From contig LSRX01000342.1 of the NCBI GenBank assembly GCA_001939145.1, positions 57,305 through 121,304 on the forward strand: a stretch of DNA of 64,000 nt, given 5' to 3'. Source of the stretch: Symbiodinium microadriaticum. Its lineage: Eukaryota; Sar; Dinophyceae; Suessiales; Symbiodiniaceae. Below, piece by piece: positions 11,801 through 23,469 of this stretch. Below the pieces are notes generated by a model. It did not search any database and had not been told where the DNA came from. It worked only from the letters and a program-made list of their open reading frames with translations. A program made the translations under genes and the position numbers. The first letter of the stretch is position 1. The number at the start of each line of letters is the position of its first letter.

Positions 11801-12640
11801 ATCATCGAAGCCTTATAGTCACCCACAAAGGAACCCTTGGAAGGAACCCGTACTGTAGCCTTGTGGCAATAAACCCTAAACCCTAAACCCTAGACCCTAA
11901 ACCCTAAACCCTAGACCCTAAACAATCCCTTTCTCCTCAAATCGACACTTGCCAAGCGGCTCAGGAACTCTGCGATGTACTTGATGCCCGAAATGCAGTA
12001 GTTGCCCAGGTGCCTTGGCAGGGTTTGGGTTGTAGGGCTTTCGGTTTCAGCTTTAGGGGTTTAGGCTTCGGGCAGCTGGGGGGGGGGTGTATTTTGGAGG
12101 ACGGAAAAAGTACGATATTGTTCGGTAGGCTTCCTCATGTAACTGAACTATAACACACCCCAAGACCCTTCTCCAACAGTTAAGGCCCCCATAGTAGGCT
12201 TTGAGGGTTTAGAGAAGCTGCCGGATCGAGCCCAAATGTGCAGGAAACGAGGCTCGGTTCGTGAAACCGCTGTTGGCAATCACCCCTCGACTTTTCACCC
12301 TGCGCTGCATGTTTAGGGTTTAGGGGTTTATGGTTTATAGGGATTTCTAGAATTTTCTAAGGGTTTAAAGGGGTTTATAGGGGTTTATAGGGGTTTAGGG
12401 TTTCTTCAACGTGCGCCTCCAGGGGCAAAAGCAACGAGCCGAACTGCAGCTTAGGGTTCGTCAGAACGTCAACTAAATCCGTTGCGACCCTACTTACATG
12501 CCGTCAAACCACCTGGATGAGTAGATTCAATAAAGCCCTAAACCCTACCTAAACCCTAAACCCGCAAACCCTAAACCCTAAACCCCAAACCCTAAACCCC
12601 AAACCCTAAACCCTAAACCCTTGGTGGCCGGGCCGCGGGC
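8863..12640. repeat. Telomere-like region without genes
   Basis: Mixed-orientation CCCTAAA/TTTAGGG blocks (9025-9075, 9650-9705, 10350-10640, 11020-11040, 11870-11925, 12535-12620) within unique sequence. It includes the tandem duplication annotated separately. The ORF at 11372-11651 has no recognisable similarity and I do not call it. Confidence 0.65.
10351..10640. repeat. 131-bp tandem duplication with telomere-like junctions
   Basis: 10351-10481 is repeated at 10482-10612, and a third copy starts at 10613 but stops after its CCCTAAA part. Each unit is a CCCTAAA tract followed by the same unique segment (CAGTCTTCAAATGGTTTTTG and on). The junctions fall inside telomere-like sequence, as expected for unequal exchange or slippage between those tracts. 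Confidence 0.85.
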
Positions 12641-13115
12641 CGTATGTGATGAAGCAAGGTGGCGGATTTCAGAAATGTGATCGACCGGGATCCCCAAATG
12701 AGGGGGACGTGATGGAGAAGTATGATCAATCGGGATCGCCACAGGGAGTGGTGGGCTTAAGCATGATCGCCAAAGGCGGGGGGGTGGTTGAGATATGTGA
12801 TGAACCGGGATCGAAAAAGGAGGGAGCGGGTTTAAGATATGTCATCCAGCGGGGATCGGTTAATCAACCGGGTTCGCCAAAATAGCGGCGTCAGCAGATT
12901 CGCCCAACGGTTCAAGAAAGGCGATGAACCGAAATCGCCACATGAGGGGGCAGGTGTAAGATACTTGATGAACCGTTATCGTCAAATGAATGGGAACGCT
13001 TATGAAATGCGATGAACTGGCATCATCAGCAGAAATCGCCAAACGAGGGGGGCCGGCCCAAGAAAGGTGATCAACCGAAATCGCTAAATGAGGGGGCGCG
13101 TTTAAGGCATGTAAC
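12640..13115. repeat. Degenerate ~45-55-bp tandem repeat
   Basis: About nine diverged units share a core close to GATSAACCGGGATCGCCAAA followed by TGAGGGGG and a variable spacer. Cores lie near 12690, 12734, 12768, 12809, 12853, 12930, 12979, 13033 and 13078. Too diverged to set an exact unit. No coding signal. Confidence 0.6.
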
Positions 13116-13212
13116 CAAGAGTAGTGGAGGCCTCAAAAGGTGGGCTGAAGGCAGCTAGGATTAAGGATCCCTTATGTAAGGACTCTTATTTTGGGATTAC
13201 CCCACCTACCTT

Positions 13213-13310
13213 CCCAGAGAGCCCAATACCCTTTAAATAAGGAATATACCTTAAATCATAGGGGTCTAAATATTGTCCCTTAAATTATAGGGTGTGTTGG
13301 GCTCTCTGGG
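13213..13310. repeat. Palindromic MITE-like element, family P2, copy 1
   Basis: Starts CCCAGAGAGCCCAATACCC and ends with its inverse (...GTTGGGCTCTCTGGG). The AT-rich interior holds ATAAGGAATATACCTTAAA and a diverged inverse. Imperfect arms of about 40 bp. Confidence 0.7.
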
Positions 13311-13964
13311 TTCATCTTTGAGAGTAATCCTTCCCTAAACCCTGGCCCTAAAGCCCCAAAATATTAGGATTCATATTGAGGAGCCCTCATAAAAAGCCCC
13401 AAGGTTTCTTAATCAGGTTCCTCCATGAACCAAGAGTACTCCATCAGAATCGGGCGGCCTTACATTACAGGGGCCTTAATATTATGATTTAAAGGTGAGC
13501 TCTTTGAGAGTAATCCATCATAAGGGACCCTAACATAGTACCCCAAATAATAGGATCCTTATTATAAGGACCCCAAAATAAGGTACCCCTAACTTTCGGA
13601 AAGTCCCAGCTCTTTGAGAACCCTAAACCCTAAACCCTAACCGTAAACCCTAAACCCTAAACACTAAATCCTAAATCCTAAACCCTAAACCCTAAACCCG
13701 GCTCTTTGAGACTAAGTCATCGGACTTGCCAAATGCGGCTGGCCGGGCCGCGCCGGCAGGACGGCAGCGCAGGAAAAAGGAACGCAACCAACGGAAGAAG
13801 TGCAACGGTTTAGGGATTAGGGCTTAAGGTTTAGGGTTTAGTGTTTAGGGATTGGGGTTTAGGGTGTGGGGTTTAGGGCTTAGGGTCTGCGTGATATGCA
13901 TGCCCTGCTCCACCCAACCATTGCTTGAAGCTCTAACCCAAAAACCTCTGGATTGCCGAGCCTT

Positions 13965-14073
13965 CCCAGAGAGCCCAATACCCCTTAATTAAGGAATATA
14001 CCTCAAATTATAGGGGCCTTAATATTATGATTTAAGGTATATTCCTTAATTAAGGGGTATTGGGCTCTCTGGG
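13965..14073. repeat. Palindromic MITE-like element, family P2, copy 2
   Basis: 109 bp and nearly perfectly palindromic: CCCAGAGAGCCCAATACCCC, then TTAATTAAGGAATATACCT, a short centre around AATATTA, and the inverse of the whole. Arms are about 46 bp or longer. It is cleaner than the copy at 13213 and so probably younger. Confidence 0.8.
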
Positions 14074-14319
14074 TTTCCCAGACTCCAGCCGAAACCCTGA
14101 ACCCCTGGACCCTAAAACTCCAAATCGGAAAACCCTAAACCCTAAAACCCTAAACCCTAAACCCTGAACCCTAACCTGAACCCCCTGGACCCTAACACTC
14201 CAAACCGCAAAACCGCAAAACCTAACCACCCCCCCCCCGGACGAAAACCCTTTGGGATCGACACTCTGTGTCCAACTGGATGTTTTTCTCCAGGTGGAAC
14301 CTGTCCAGGGATCTGAAGT

Positions 14320-14560
14320 GTTTAGCGGTTTAGGGTTTAGGGGTTTAGGGGCTTAGGGGCTTAGGGGTTTAGGGTTTAGGCTTTAGGGGGTTTAGAGGTT
14401 TAGGGCTTAGAGGTTTAGGCCTTTGAGGTTTAGGGGTTTAGGGGTTTAGGGGTTTAGAGGTTTAGGGGTTTAGGGGTCTATGGGTTTAGGGGTTTAGGGT
14501 CTAGGGGTTTGGGGGTTTAGGGGTTTAGGGGTTTAGGGGTTTAGGGGTTAGGGTTTAGGA
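14320..14560 (+). repeat. Dense TTTAGG(G)n tract
   Basis: About 240 bp of near-continuous TTTAGGGG/TTTAGGG with single-base variants, all in the same orientation. One of the longest telomere-like tracts in the window, internal and bordered by unique DNA on both sides. Confidence 0.85.
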
Positions 14561-14599
14561 TTCAGGAGTCACGTTGCTCGGAGGGATGTTCTCAGAAAC

Positions 14600-16860
14600 C
14601 TATGAGAGGAGGAACGTCTGATTCTTTTTTCATATATGGGGGGGTCTCAGAAAATCAGGTGTCTAGTAAACTTTAGTAGACACCATCCATAAGAACTTCA
14701 GGATAAGATCCACCCAACAAGGGACCCTAATCTGTAGAGACCCCCACAGAGGAGAAAATATATACACATCTATCTTACTAAAGATACATATATGTCTTGT
14801 ACATACATATTAGTAGCGTGTGTATATTAATTTTATATATATATATATATAAGAATAGATATAGATTATGTTACCTTATATTACATTGTATGATATACCG
14901 GTCTATGTTGTATTTTCTGTAACCACTTGAGCTGAAATCCCTGGGCTGAACTGCGAGAATTTGAATTCTGCAAGCCAACCCCAAGAGCTCTCTCGGTTCT
15001 TGGTTTAGGGTTCAGGGTTTTGGGTTGAGGGGTTTTGGGGTTTAGGGTTCTGGGTTCAGGGTTTAGGGTTTAGGGAGTTTACGGTTTAGGGTTTAGGGAG
15101 TTTAGGGTTTAGGGTTTAGGGTATCTTGGGGCCCTGAAGTTTCGGTCTTAGGGTGCCGTGGTCCGGGTCCCGGCCCCCCCCGCCCTAAACCCTAAACCCT
15201 CAGTCCGTCACCGGCCTCACCAACAGCGCCTGGACCTGCGAAGGCACTTATCAAAAAAAGGGGCCTTAATAATTAGAATAGGGTTTTGGGGCCCATTAAT
15301 CTATAAGTACAATAAGGAACCCCCAAAATAGTATGGGTAATTATTTCGGCCCCTACATTATGTCTGCTCTGCCGGTTTGGGCGAGTTCAGCACTTGGGAA
15401 AGGTTCTAGAGGGGGTACTATGAGGCTACTGTAAGGGTTACTCACTGCAAGGTAACCTTAAGGATTACGGTGAGGTTACTATACCGGTCACCTTTAAGGT
15501 TACGATAGGGATGACAAAACGAGAGACAAGCCCCAAGCCATGCACCCTAAACCCGAAGCCATAAAGCTCTACATGTTGCTTGGGCTTTCGGGGCTTCTCG
15601 TCGCTTTCTGACAAGACCGAGGAAAGAGAAACCTTAACGAAATCCCTGCGCAAGGGCATGCTTACAACTAACCGGTACCATTGCTGTAGGAACCCTTAGA
15701 GTACCCTTACCGTAACTCGACAGAAACCGTTTCAGTACCCCCTCTAAACCCTAAACCTTAAACCCTAAACCCTAAACACTAAACCCTAAACCCTTATAGA
15801 CTTAGAGACCTTGCCTGGGAGCTGCGCTTCCGGACGCCCTCCTGGTAGAAACCCAGGTCCTCGGACACGGCCTGGGCCAAAAAGAAGCATGACTTTTGGT
15901 CGTAGGTGGGTTCTTGGTGATTTTGGGGTTTAGGGTTTAGGGTTCAGAGGTTAGGGTTTAGGGTTCAGGGTTCAGGGTTTAGGGTTTAGGGTTTAGGGTT
16001 TCGTTGGAGTAGGAGTGGTTGGTTGAGGGTTTTTAGACTGATCGTGCGAGGGTGCAGGTACCCCAAATAGGGGTCCAACCCCTTTAAGTCCTCCTCAAAG
16101 CAGGCACCAACTATACGGGACCAGGGCTACTGGAGTCTCTGGTCTGGGTTCACACGTGAGCCACTTCCTTTTGCATGGTAGAGACATGGGTGTGTTGAGC
16201 TTTTGGGGTTAAGGGGACTTTCCGTTTCGGGGCTTGAAGAACGGTTCTTGCACTTTAGGGGTTTGGAGGGCCCCTTAACTTAACCCTAAACCCTAAACTC
16301 CAAACCCTAAACCCTTCATACTTTGATTCTTGGGGTTTTCAGGTGCTTGGGAGTTTCTGGGCTCGGGGTTTTGGGCTTGTGCTGTTGCGGGGTTTGGGGT
16401 CTGTGGCTCAGGGTTTGACTTAAGGGCCTGAGTGATCACCAACGCTAATCCGTGGAGCTCCTTGATTTTATGATTCGGCGGTAATTAACCCCCGAACCCG
16501 ATTCCATACATTAAGACCCTATGTTAAACTTGAGGGGTTCAGGGTTGAGGGTTTATGCATGCGGTCTCTCGGACAGTCTCGAAGCAACCACCTGGAGGGT
16601 TGAGGGTTTAGGGTCTAAGCATCTCAACAAACACAAACGCCCTGGAAAAAACGCAACGCCAAACTCCATGCTTATGAAACAATACCCATGCCCTAGGCCC
16701 CAAACCCCAACCTGCAAAGCCTGAAATGAATTCGAACTCTTAATCCGAAGACCCTGGACTCTAAACCCGACAAGCAAGATAGAAAACCCTACCAAGCCCA
16801 TCTAAGACCATACGTCGTATTATAAAGGATTCAGGACACCCCCCCCTCCCCCCACCCCAC
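14600..16860. other. Gene-free stretch with AT-rich segment and telomere-like tracts
   Basis: 14740-14900 is AT-rich with a TA dinucleotide run near 14835-14852. Telomere-like tracts recur at 15000-15120, 15750-15795, 15930-16010 and 16280-16315. No supportable gene. Confidence 0.6.
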
Positions 16861-16861
16861 C

Positions 16862-17098
16862 NNNNNNNNNNNNNNNNNNNNNNNNNNNNNNNNNNNNNNN
16901 NNNNNNNNNNNNNNNNNNNNNNNNNNNNNNNNNNNNNNNNNNNNNNNNNNNNNNNNNNNNNNNNNNNNNNNNNNNNNNNNNNNNNNNNNNNNNNNNNNNN
17001 NNNNNNNNNNNNNNNNNNNNNNNNNNNNNNNNNNNNNNNNNNNNNNNNNNNNNNNNNNNNNNNNNNNNNNNNNNNNNNNNNNNNNNNNNNNNNNNNNN
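16862..17098. other. Assembly gap (237 N)
   Basis: A run of N bases flanked by C-rich sequence and then CCCTAAA repeats, so the assembly probably broke in a repeat. Any ORF across it is meaningless. Confidence 0.99.
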
Positions 17099-19180
17099 AA
17101 ACCCCTAACAACCCCGAAAGCCCTAAACCCTAAACCCTAAACCGTACCTAAACTTTGCAGCGAAGGTGCGGAGCCGCTGAGCCAGACGATGCGGCCAATC
17201 AGCCAGAAGAGGCGCCCGGCCAGGAGGATGGTCAGGATCTGATTTTGGAGTTTAGGGGTGTTTAGGATCTGAGTTTGGAGTTTAGGGTTTAGGGCTTAAG
17301 GGTTTAAGGGTTTAAGGGTTTAGGGAGTTTAGGGTTTTTTTCGGGTTTAAGGGTTTAGGGCTTTAAGACTTTAGGGCCTTTGGGGCTGATCTGAGCTTGG
17401 AGTTTATTTGTGTTTCGGGTTTAAGGGATCTGAGTTTGGAGTTTAGGGTTATTTCGGGTTTAAGGGTTCAGGGCTTTAGCTTTACGGCTTGAGGGTTTTA
17501 GGGCCTTTAGGGCTTGAGGATTTGAGAGTTTAGGGGTTTCTGAGGCTTATCGCTTAGGGCGTAGAGGTGGATTGCAGAGAGGTTCGGGTCTGGCGAGGTT
17601 CCAGCGCTTTCTGGCGGCTTCAGATCTCAGGAGGTTCTAGAGGTTTTGGGGGTGTACGAGCTTTGGGATTTCGGATTTCGGGGGAACTCGGCTAAAGGGT
17701 GGGCCTCTGGGGCTTTCGGAGCTTCCGGGTTGCGGGTTTAAGGGTTTAGGGTCTAGCGTTTAGGGTTTAGGGTTTAGGGTTTAGGGTTCAGGGTTATAGG
17801 GTTTAGGGTTAAGGGTTTAGGGTCTAGGGTTTAGGGTTAAGGGTTTAGGGTTAAGGGTTTAGGGTTAAGGGTTGCGCCGCTTTGCTTGGGGTTTCGGGTT
17901 AGGGTCTCTCAGTACCCACAGAGTTCCATGCCTCAGGCGTTGAATGCGCCTGCGCTTGCAACTCCCCATAGAGAAATGTATGCGTATATGTGTACATCTG
18001 GATCCATACCTATATCTATATCTAGTTCTGTATAGATACTATACATATAAGGCTAGGGAGCGGCAGCCAGATGATCCAGGCGGGTCTTGCGAGATTCAGG
18101 AGGGGCCCGTGATAAGAGACCCAACTGGTAGCATCCTGACTGCTGCCACTAACGGTTTAGGGTTTAGGGTTTAGGGACTAACCTCTCAGAAACCGCCACC
18201 CTTGCAAATCGAGATCGGTCTCGATTTGATGTTTTGCGCCCTGGTCAATAGAGAAGTCTTACCATGTGGGGCCAAGGGGATCTCCTAATTCAGTATGTTT
18301 AGTAAAATGCATTGTTCTGACACTCTCACATAGAGGGGGCTTCTTCAACTGAGTTACTATGGATCGTGCTGTGTAGCGTCTGAATTTCGGGCCCCCTCCC
18401 AAACCCTAAACCCTAAACCGTCTGCTCATCCACCGACGGCGCCGGGCCCCCGGGCGATGGAGATGAGCAGGCAGAGGCGCTTCATCTGCCGGAGAGCCCA
18501 ATACCCCTTGATTAGGGAATAGACCTGAAATCATAATATTAAGGCCCCTATAATTTAAGGAATAGACCTTAAATCATAATATTAAGGCCCCTTAGTTAAG
18601 GAATATATACCTTAAAAGGGTTCCTTAAAGGGATCTATAAGAGTTCCTATAATAAGGGTATTAAGGAATATATACCTTAAATCATAATATTAAGGCCCCT
18701 ATAATTTAAGGTATATTCCTTAATTAAGGGGTTTCTAAACGGCTTTAGACGGCTTCGTGTGGCTTTTTGAGACGTTGCTCTAAGGGCGAGAAGGCGATCA
18801 TTGGCTCCCGGGTTTGGGGTTCCGGAGCTCAGGGTTTGGGGTTCGAGGTTCCGGGGCGGTTTGAGTGAGGACTCAGGACCCAGGGCGTAGGATTCAGACT
18901 TCAGGGTTTAGGGCTCAGGGCGTCGAGCGCTAGGTCCTTCCGAACCATGAAGGTACAAGTCTTCGATGGCAAGTGCCACTCTGAAGGTCCCGGGGGGCTT
19001 GTCTCAAACTCTCGTCCAGTCTTATCAATTAAACATTTGCTCAAGCCCTTCACTCTAAGCCTCTAAGCCCGTACTCCCAAACCCGAACCTCTAAATCTTA
19101 CTCTCCAGTTGCTTAGGCCTTGAAATCTGGGTAGCACGTCTTAGAAGTAAAAAATTCGATACGCTGAAGGATTCCAGTTC
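17099..19180. repeat. Telomere-like tracts and P2-related fragments
   Basis: TTTAGGG-rich stretches at 17270-17480 and 17725-17870, mostly in one orientation. P2-related fragments follow at 18490-18735. No gene recognised. Confidence 0.65.
18490..18735. repeat. Expanded/truncated family P2 element
   Basis: Begins GAGAGCCCAATACCCCTTGA like the P2 ends. It then repeats the interior (ACCTTAAATCATAATATTAA) three times and ends at TTCCTTAATTAAGGGG without the terminal GGGCTCTCTGGG. A P2 copy that lost one end and expanded internally. Confidence 0.6.
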
Positions 19181-20316
19181 GGAATGCGGAAGCTTCAAGG
19201 ACACCCTCAAAGTCATAAAAGTACTCCGCACGCAAACTCTGCAGACCCACCAAACAAAAAAAATACAGCCTCAGAAGGTCCTACAAAAATTCATCTACCT
19301 ACCTGCCTGCCTAACTACGCGACCTATCCACTGAAGAAATGTCCACTCAACCCCGAACCTTCGAAGTGGGACCCCAACCAGAACCCTGAGTCCAAGAACA
19401 CTGGAGCTCTCATAACCCTTACAAAACCCCTACCAGCTTCAAGCCTCAAGCCTTAAAGCCCCAAAAGCCCTAACACCATTTCAATAAACCCGTCAGGCCC
19501 TCTTGCTGCAAACCCCTGAAACCCGAACTCCTAAACCTTCCCGTCTGAGGCCAGAGCCAGCTCATTTAGCTCCGGTCTGCCACCTTGACTTATAAAGAGC
19601 TTCTTAAAGGGTGCAGCAGAGGTTCCCTACAAGGGCAATGCAACGGTTCTGTACGGGTTCTACAGGGCTGTTGCGACAATGGTTTTTTGTTTGTTTTTTT
19701 CAGGGGTGTTCGCAAGATTTTCTGACGGGTTGTAGAGCATTTTGCTTAGGGGTGCCGGAGTGGAACAAACACTCCACACATGGCGCCATCACCGGAGAGT
19801 TCCTCTTCCGTGTTCCACAGGAGGGGGCATCAAACCATGCGCCGCAATATATATCGTGCGCATCGCATTTTCTGGCTGCGCAGGACCGTACTACCGAAGC
19901 TGCAGCTTGGAGTGCTCAGTTGGCCTCCACCGTTTACGAAGAGGAGTTTTCGAATTTATTCCTCGCTCTTGGCACCTGATTGCCAGCATCCCACCCGGTC
20001 GTGGCCTTGACTGGGCTCCCCGGGCCTATGGTGTCACTCCCTGTTGCCAGGTTGCTTTTGTCTGAGTCAGATGTGCCGGTCTGCTCCTCCAGGCCGAAAA
20101 GCTGGTTTGTGCGCTGTGGGTTCTGCAAGAAACCCCCTCCCCCTCAACCCTAAACCCTAAACCCTCCCCCAATAGTGTCCGCCGCACAGGGACTGGAGCC
20201 CCCATGGGGCACGTGTGCGGACGGGCTTCCGTTCCACGGAGCGGAGAGGGGGAGGGGGACTAAGCTCCGAAGCTTTGGAAGGGTTCGTTTCGTCGTTTGC
20301 TTTTCCATGTAGTTTT

Positions 20317-20608
20317 GTCTGCATCCTTTTGTGCTCTAAGTGCAGGGCGGCTTGGAATTTGTAGGGCTTGAGATTAGGGCTTTTGGCCTTATAGGCGTGT
20401 GAGCTAAGAAAAAGCTCCGGGGTCACCGTTTTACGCTTTCGGCCTTAGGGTTTAGGGGTTTAGTCTGCATCCTTTTGTGCTCTAAGTGCAGGGCGGCTTG
20501 GAATTTGTAGGGCTTGAGATTAGGGCTTTTGGCCTTATAGGCGTGTGAGCTAAGAAAAAGCTCCGGGGTCACCGTTTTACGCTTTCGGCCTTAGGGTTTA
20601 GGGGTTTT
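20317..20608. repeat. 146-bp tandem duplication
   Basis: The segment starting GTCTGCATCCTTTTGTGCTC at 20317 recurs at 20463 with period 146 and ends in TTAGGGTTTAGGGGTTT. As at 10351, the copies abut telomere-like sequence. Confidence 0.85.
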
Positions 20609-20745
20609 GGGGTTTTGGGGTTTTGGGGTTTTGGGGTTGGGGTTTAGGGGTTAAGGGTCTAGGGTTTAGGGGGCTGCTGAAACGCTTTGCCGCGCGACTT
20701 CCGGGGGCTTCCGAGATATGCGGTCTCGGACTTGGGGACCTCTAG

Positions 20746-20829
20746 CCGAAAAGACCTACCTTCTGAGGCTTCCTTATTATGGTTTCAATATAGTTCCAGA
20801 AAAAGTTCCTTAAAAGGGTAGGTCTTTTG
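20746..20829. repeat. Small inverted-repeat element
   Basis: AAAAGACCTACC near the left end is inverted as GGTAGGTCTTTT at 20817-20828. The interior contains CCTTAAAAGGG-type sequence like that in the P1/P2 neighbourhoods. A probable third short palindromic family or a relic. Confidence 0.45.
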
Positions 20830-23340
20830 GGCCACAGGAGGGCTTACGGTCTAGATCTCGCAGAACTCCGAATCGCCCGCGCCTTCTGAGACTCTGAACA
20901 AGTAGGCAAAGCCAACCCAGAACACACCAGAAATAGGACTTTGGGGTTTAGGGGTTTAGGGGTTTAGGGTTTAGGGGTTTAGGGTGTAGGGTTTAGGGGT
21001 TTAGGGTTTAAGGTTTAGGGTTTAGGGTTTACGGCATGAGGGTATTAGGGTTTAGGCTTTAGGGTTTAGGCAAAAAGCCGGGAATTACCCTCACATCGAG
21101 AAACCGACTGTCAACCAAGCAGCTAAGCATGGCTAAACCCCAAACATGCTTCAAGACAAGACTCCGGGATGATTTAGGGTTTTAGGGTTTAGGGCTTTAG
21201 GGTTTAAGGTTTAGGGTTTAGGGTACCCCTTCAACTCTAAACCCTTTCCCTTCGAAATTTGCGGGTTTGCACGCTGGGCTCCGCGGCGATTCACACCGGA
21301 AGCATAGTCGCCGTACGCCGTGCCCGGCTGGGAAAGTGTTTAGGGGCTTAAGGGATGTTAGGATCTTAGGAGTTTGGGGTTTACGGTTCGGATGTCATGT
21401 TTTAAGAGGTTCCAGGACTTTAGGAGTTTCTTTCGGGTTTAGGGTTTAGATGTAATGTTTACGGCTTTGTTGGTTCAGGATATGACACTTTCGAATCCAA
21501 GTGCTTCCGTAAAACTGAAATCCCACGGCGGCTGAGGGTTCATTCAGGATTTAGAACTTGAGGTTCAGGGTTCACGGCTTCGGGTTTAGGGCTTCGGATT
21601 CAGGCAGCGTTTTCTGGTTTGCGATTCGTGTAGCCTGAACGGCTCAGGGCTTAGGCTTAACATGCAATCAGGATCAAAGCAGTAATCGGTAATGATAACA
21701 ACCGAGAACATGAGCAACAAAGAGCAGCAACAATGACACCAATACGACTAAGACTGTTCTGACGACAACAACATGGCAATAGCAAGATACCCCTAAACCC
21801 TAAACCCTAAACCGAAACCCGCAACCCTGAAGCTCTAGGCCCAATCCGTAAGGCGGAAGCCTCCAACATCAGAACTCCTTAAGCCCAAGACATAAACTCA
21901 GCCCTGCTACCCTCCAGTTTTCAGCGTCATAGAACCTGAGTCCTCAACGCAAAATCGCCGAACTCCAAACCCTGAACCCTAGACCCCTAGTGAGGTAAGG
22001 GTAAGAGATTTTGGAGCGGAGAATTTACAAAGAATAGAAGAACGCAAGATGCCGTAATATTCTGTGGATACCAACCGGGCTGCAAAGCCTATGGGCTCCA
22101 TAGTAACAACGGCACACTCGTATCAAAAGATCCTAATAACAACATCAGTGGCCATAGCAATCTCAAACAACATAGTACCACGAAGACGAACAAACGTGGC
22201 GGATAAACCTGGTGGCAACAGCTACCAGGAAGCAAAAGCTCGAAACCCCTAAACCTCGCAGCCTTGCGCATGGTGCGGATGCAGCAGCGACAGCAGGAGA
22301 TCTTCGTGAAGAACAAGAGCAAAGTGCTCCTGGGCACACGTCCCGAAGTCGCAGGCTTTCAGGGGGTTATACCTGTTATACTATATGAATATGTATAGAT
22401 GTACACATATCGCACAAAAGACAGCTTACCATAACACTCCACATACATATTTCTACAATTTTGAAGACAAATTATGCGTGTATCTGTACAGAGACATAAA
22501 GATATATTGACAAATAGATCTGTAGATAGATACAGATATGGATATACATGTACACAAATCTAGATAGAGATAGATATAGACATAGATATAGAGATAAAGA
22601 TAGTAGAAGTAGGGATGGGGATAGAGGTTTGGGCATTTAGGCTTCAAGCTTTAGGCTCTCTGGTCCCAGCCTCACCAACAGCAACCACAGCAGGGGGACA
22701 ATGCATGCCTCTCTTGAGTTCATGTGCGGCCCTGTGTGGCGACGGGACGACCGTTACCATCACCGAGCAGCAGCATTGCTAGAATCACCACGATTATCAC
22801 CACTTATCATCACCCCCGCCAGAACTAATGGCCCTGTAGTCATGCCATTGACAGCAGTAGCAATAAGACTAAACAAAGTGTTGGTCAAGGCAGCAGCAAC
22901 AACAACATCAAGAGACAACAACTACGATGTTAATGAAGATTGTAATAACGAAACCAAAGCTGGCAAATGCGAGCAGAGATGCTACCAATGAATAATGAAA
23001 GTCCTACCAAGAGTAAGAATAAGAGCAAAAGCAGGAGTGAGCTGGTAAAAGCCACCATGATCCACCGTAGCAGTGGCCAACCCCCTAGTGACCTCCCCTG
23101 AAAAAACCCTCGTAAACCCTTAACCCTGACCCGTATCAACCCATTTCTAGAACCCCTCCAAATCGCTTGCGATCCCTGTCTTGGCCCCGGGCTCCAGCAC
23201 TTCGAGAGTCATCTGGCAAAGCCAATGCAGGCCCACAGCTTGCCCACTGAATATATTACCGGTGGTGCTGCTGGTGGTGGTGGTGGCGGGCGGTGGTGGT
23301 GGTGGCCGCGATGGTGGCAGTGGCGGCGGCACTGGTCGTC
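20830..23340. other. Gene-free stretch
   Basis: Telomere-like tracts at 20940-21070 and 21175-21225. Degenerate CAA/CAG-rich sequence runs through 21680-21790 and 22060-22240, and an AGATAT-rich segment lies near 22480-22610. No protein similarity recognised. Confidence 0.55.
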
Positions 23341-23348
23341 GTCGTCGT

Positions 23349-23464
<116 letters not shown>

Positions 23465-23469
23465 CGGCT

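Noticed and set aside
16761-17111. ORF across the N run
   Set aside because: The residues are undetermined; it exists only because N does not read as a stop.
19611-20065. Plus-strand ORFs of 76-122 codons
   Set aside because: Three overlapping frames are open at once with no recognisable similarity and no exon signals I can defend.
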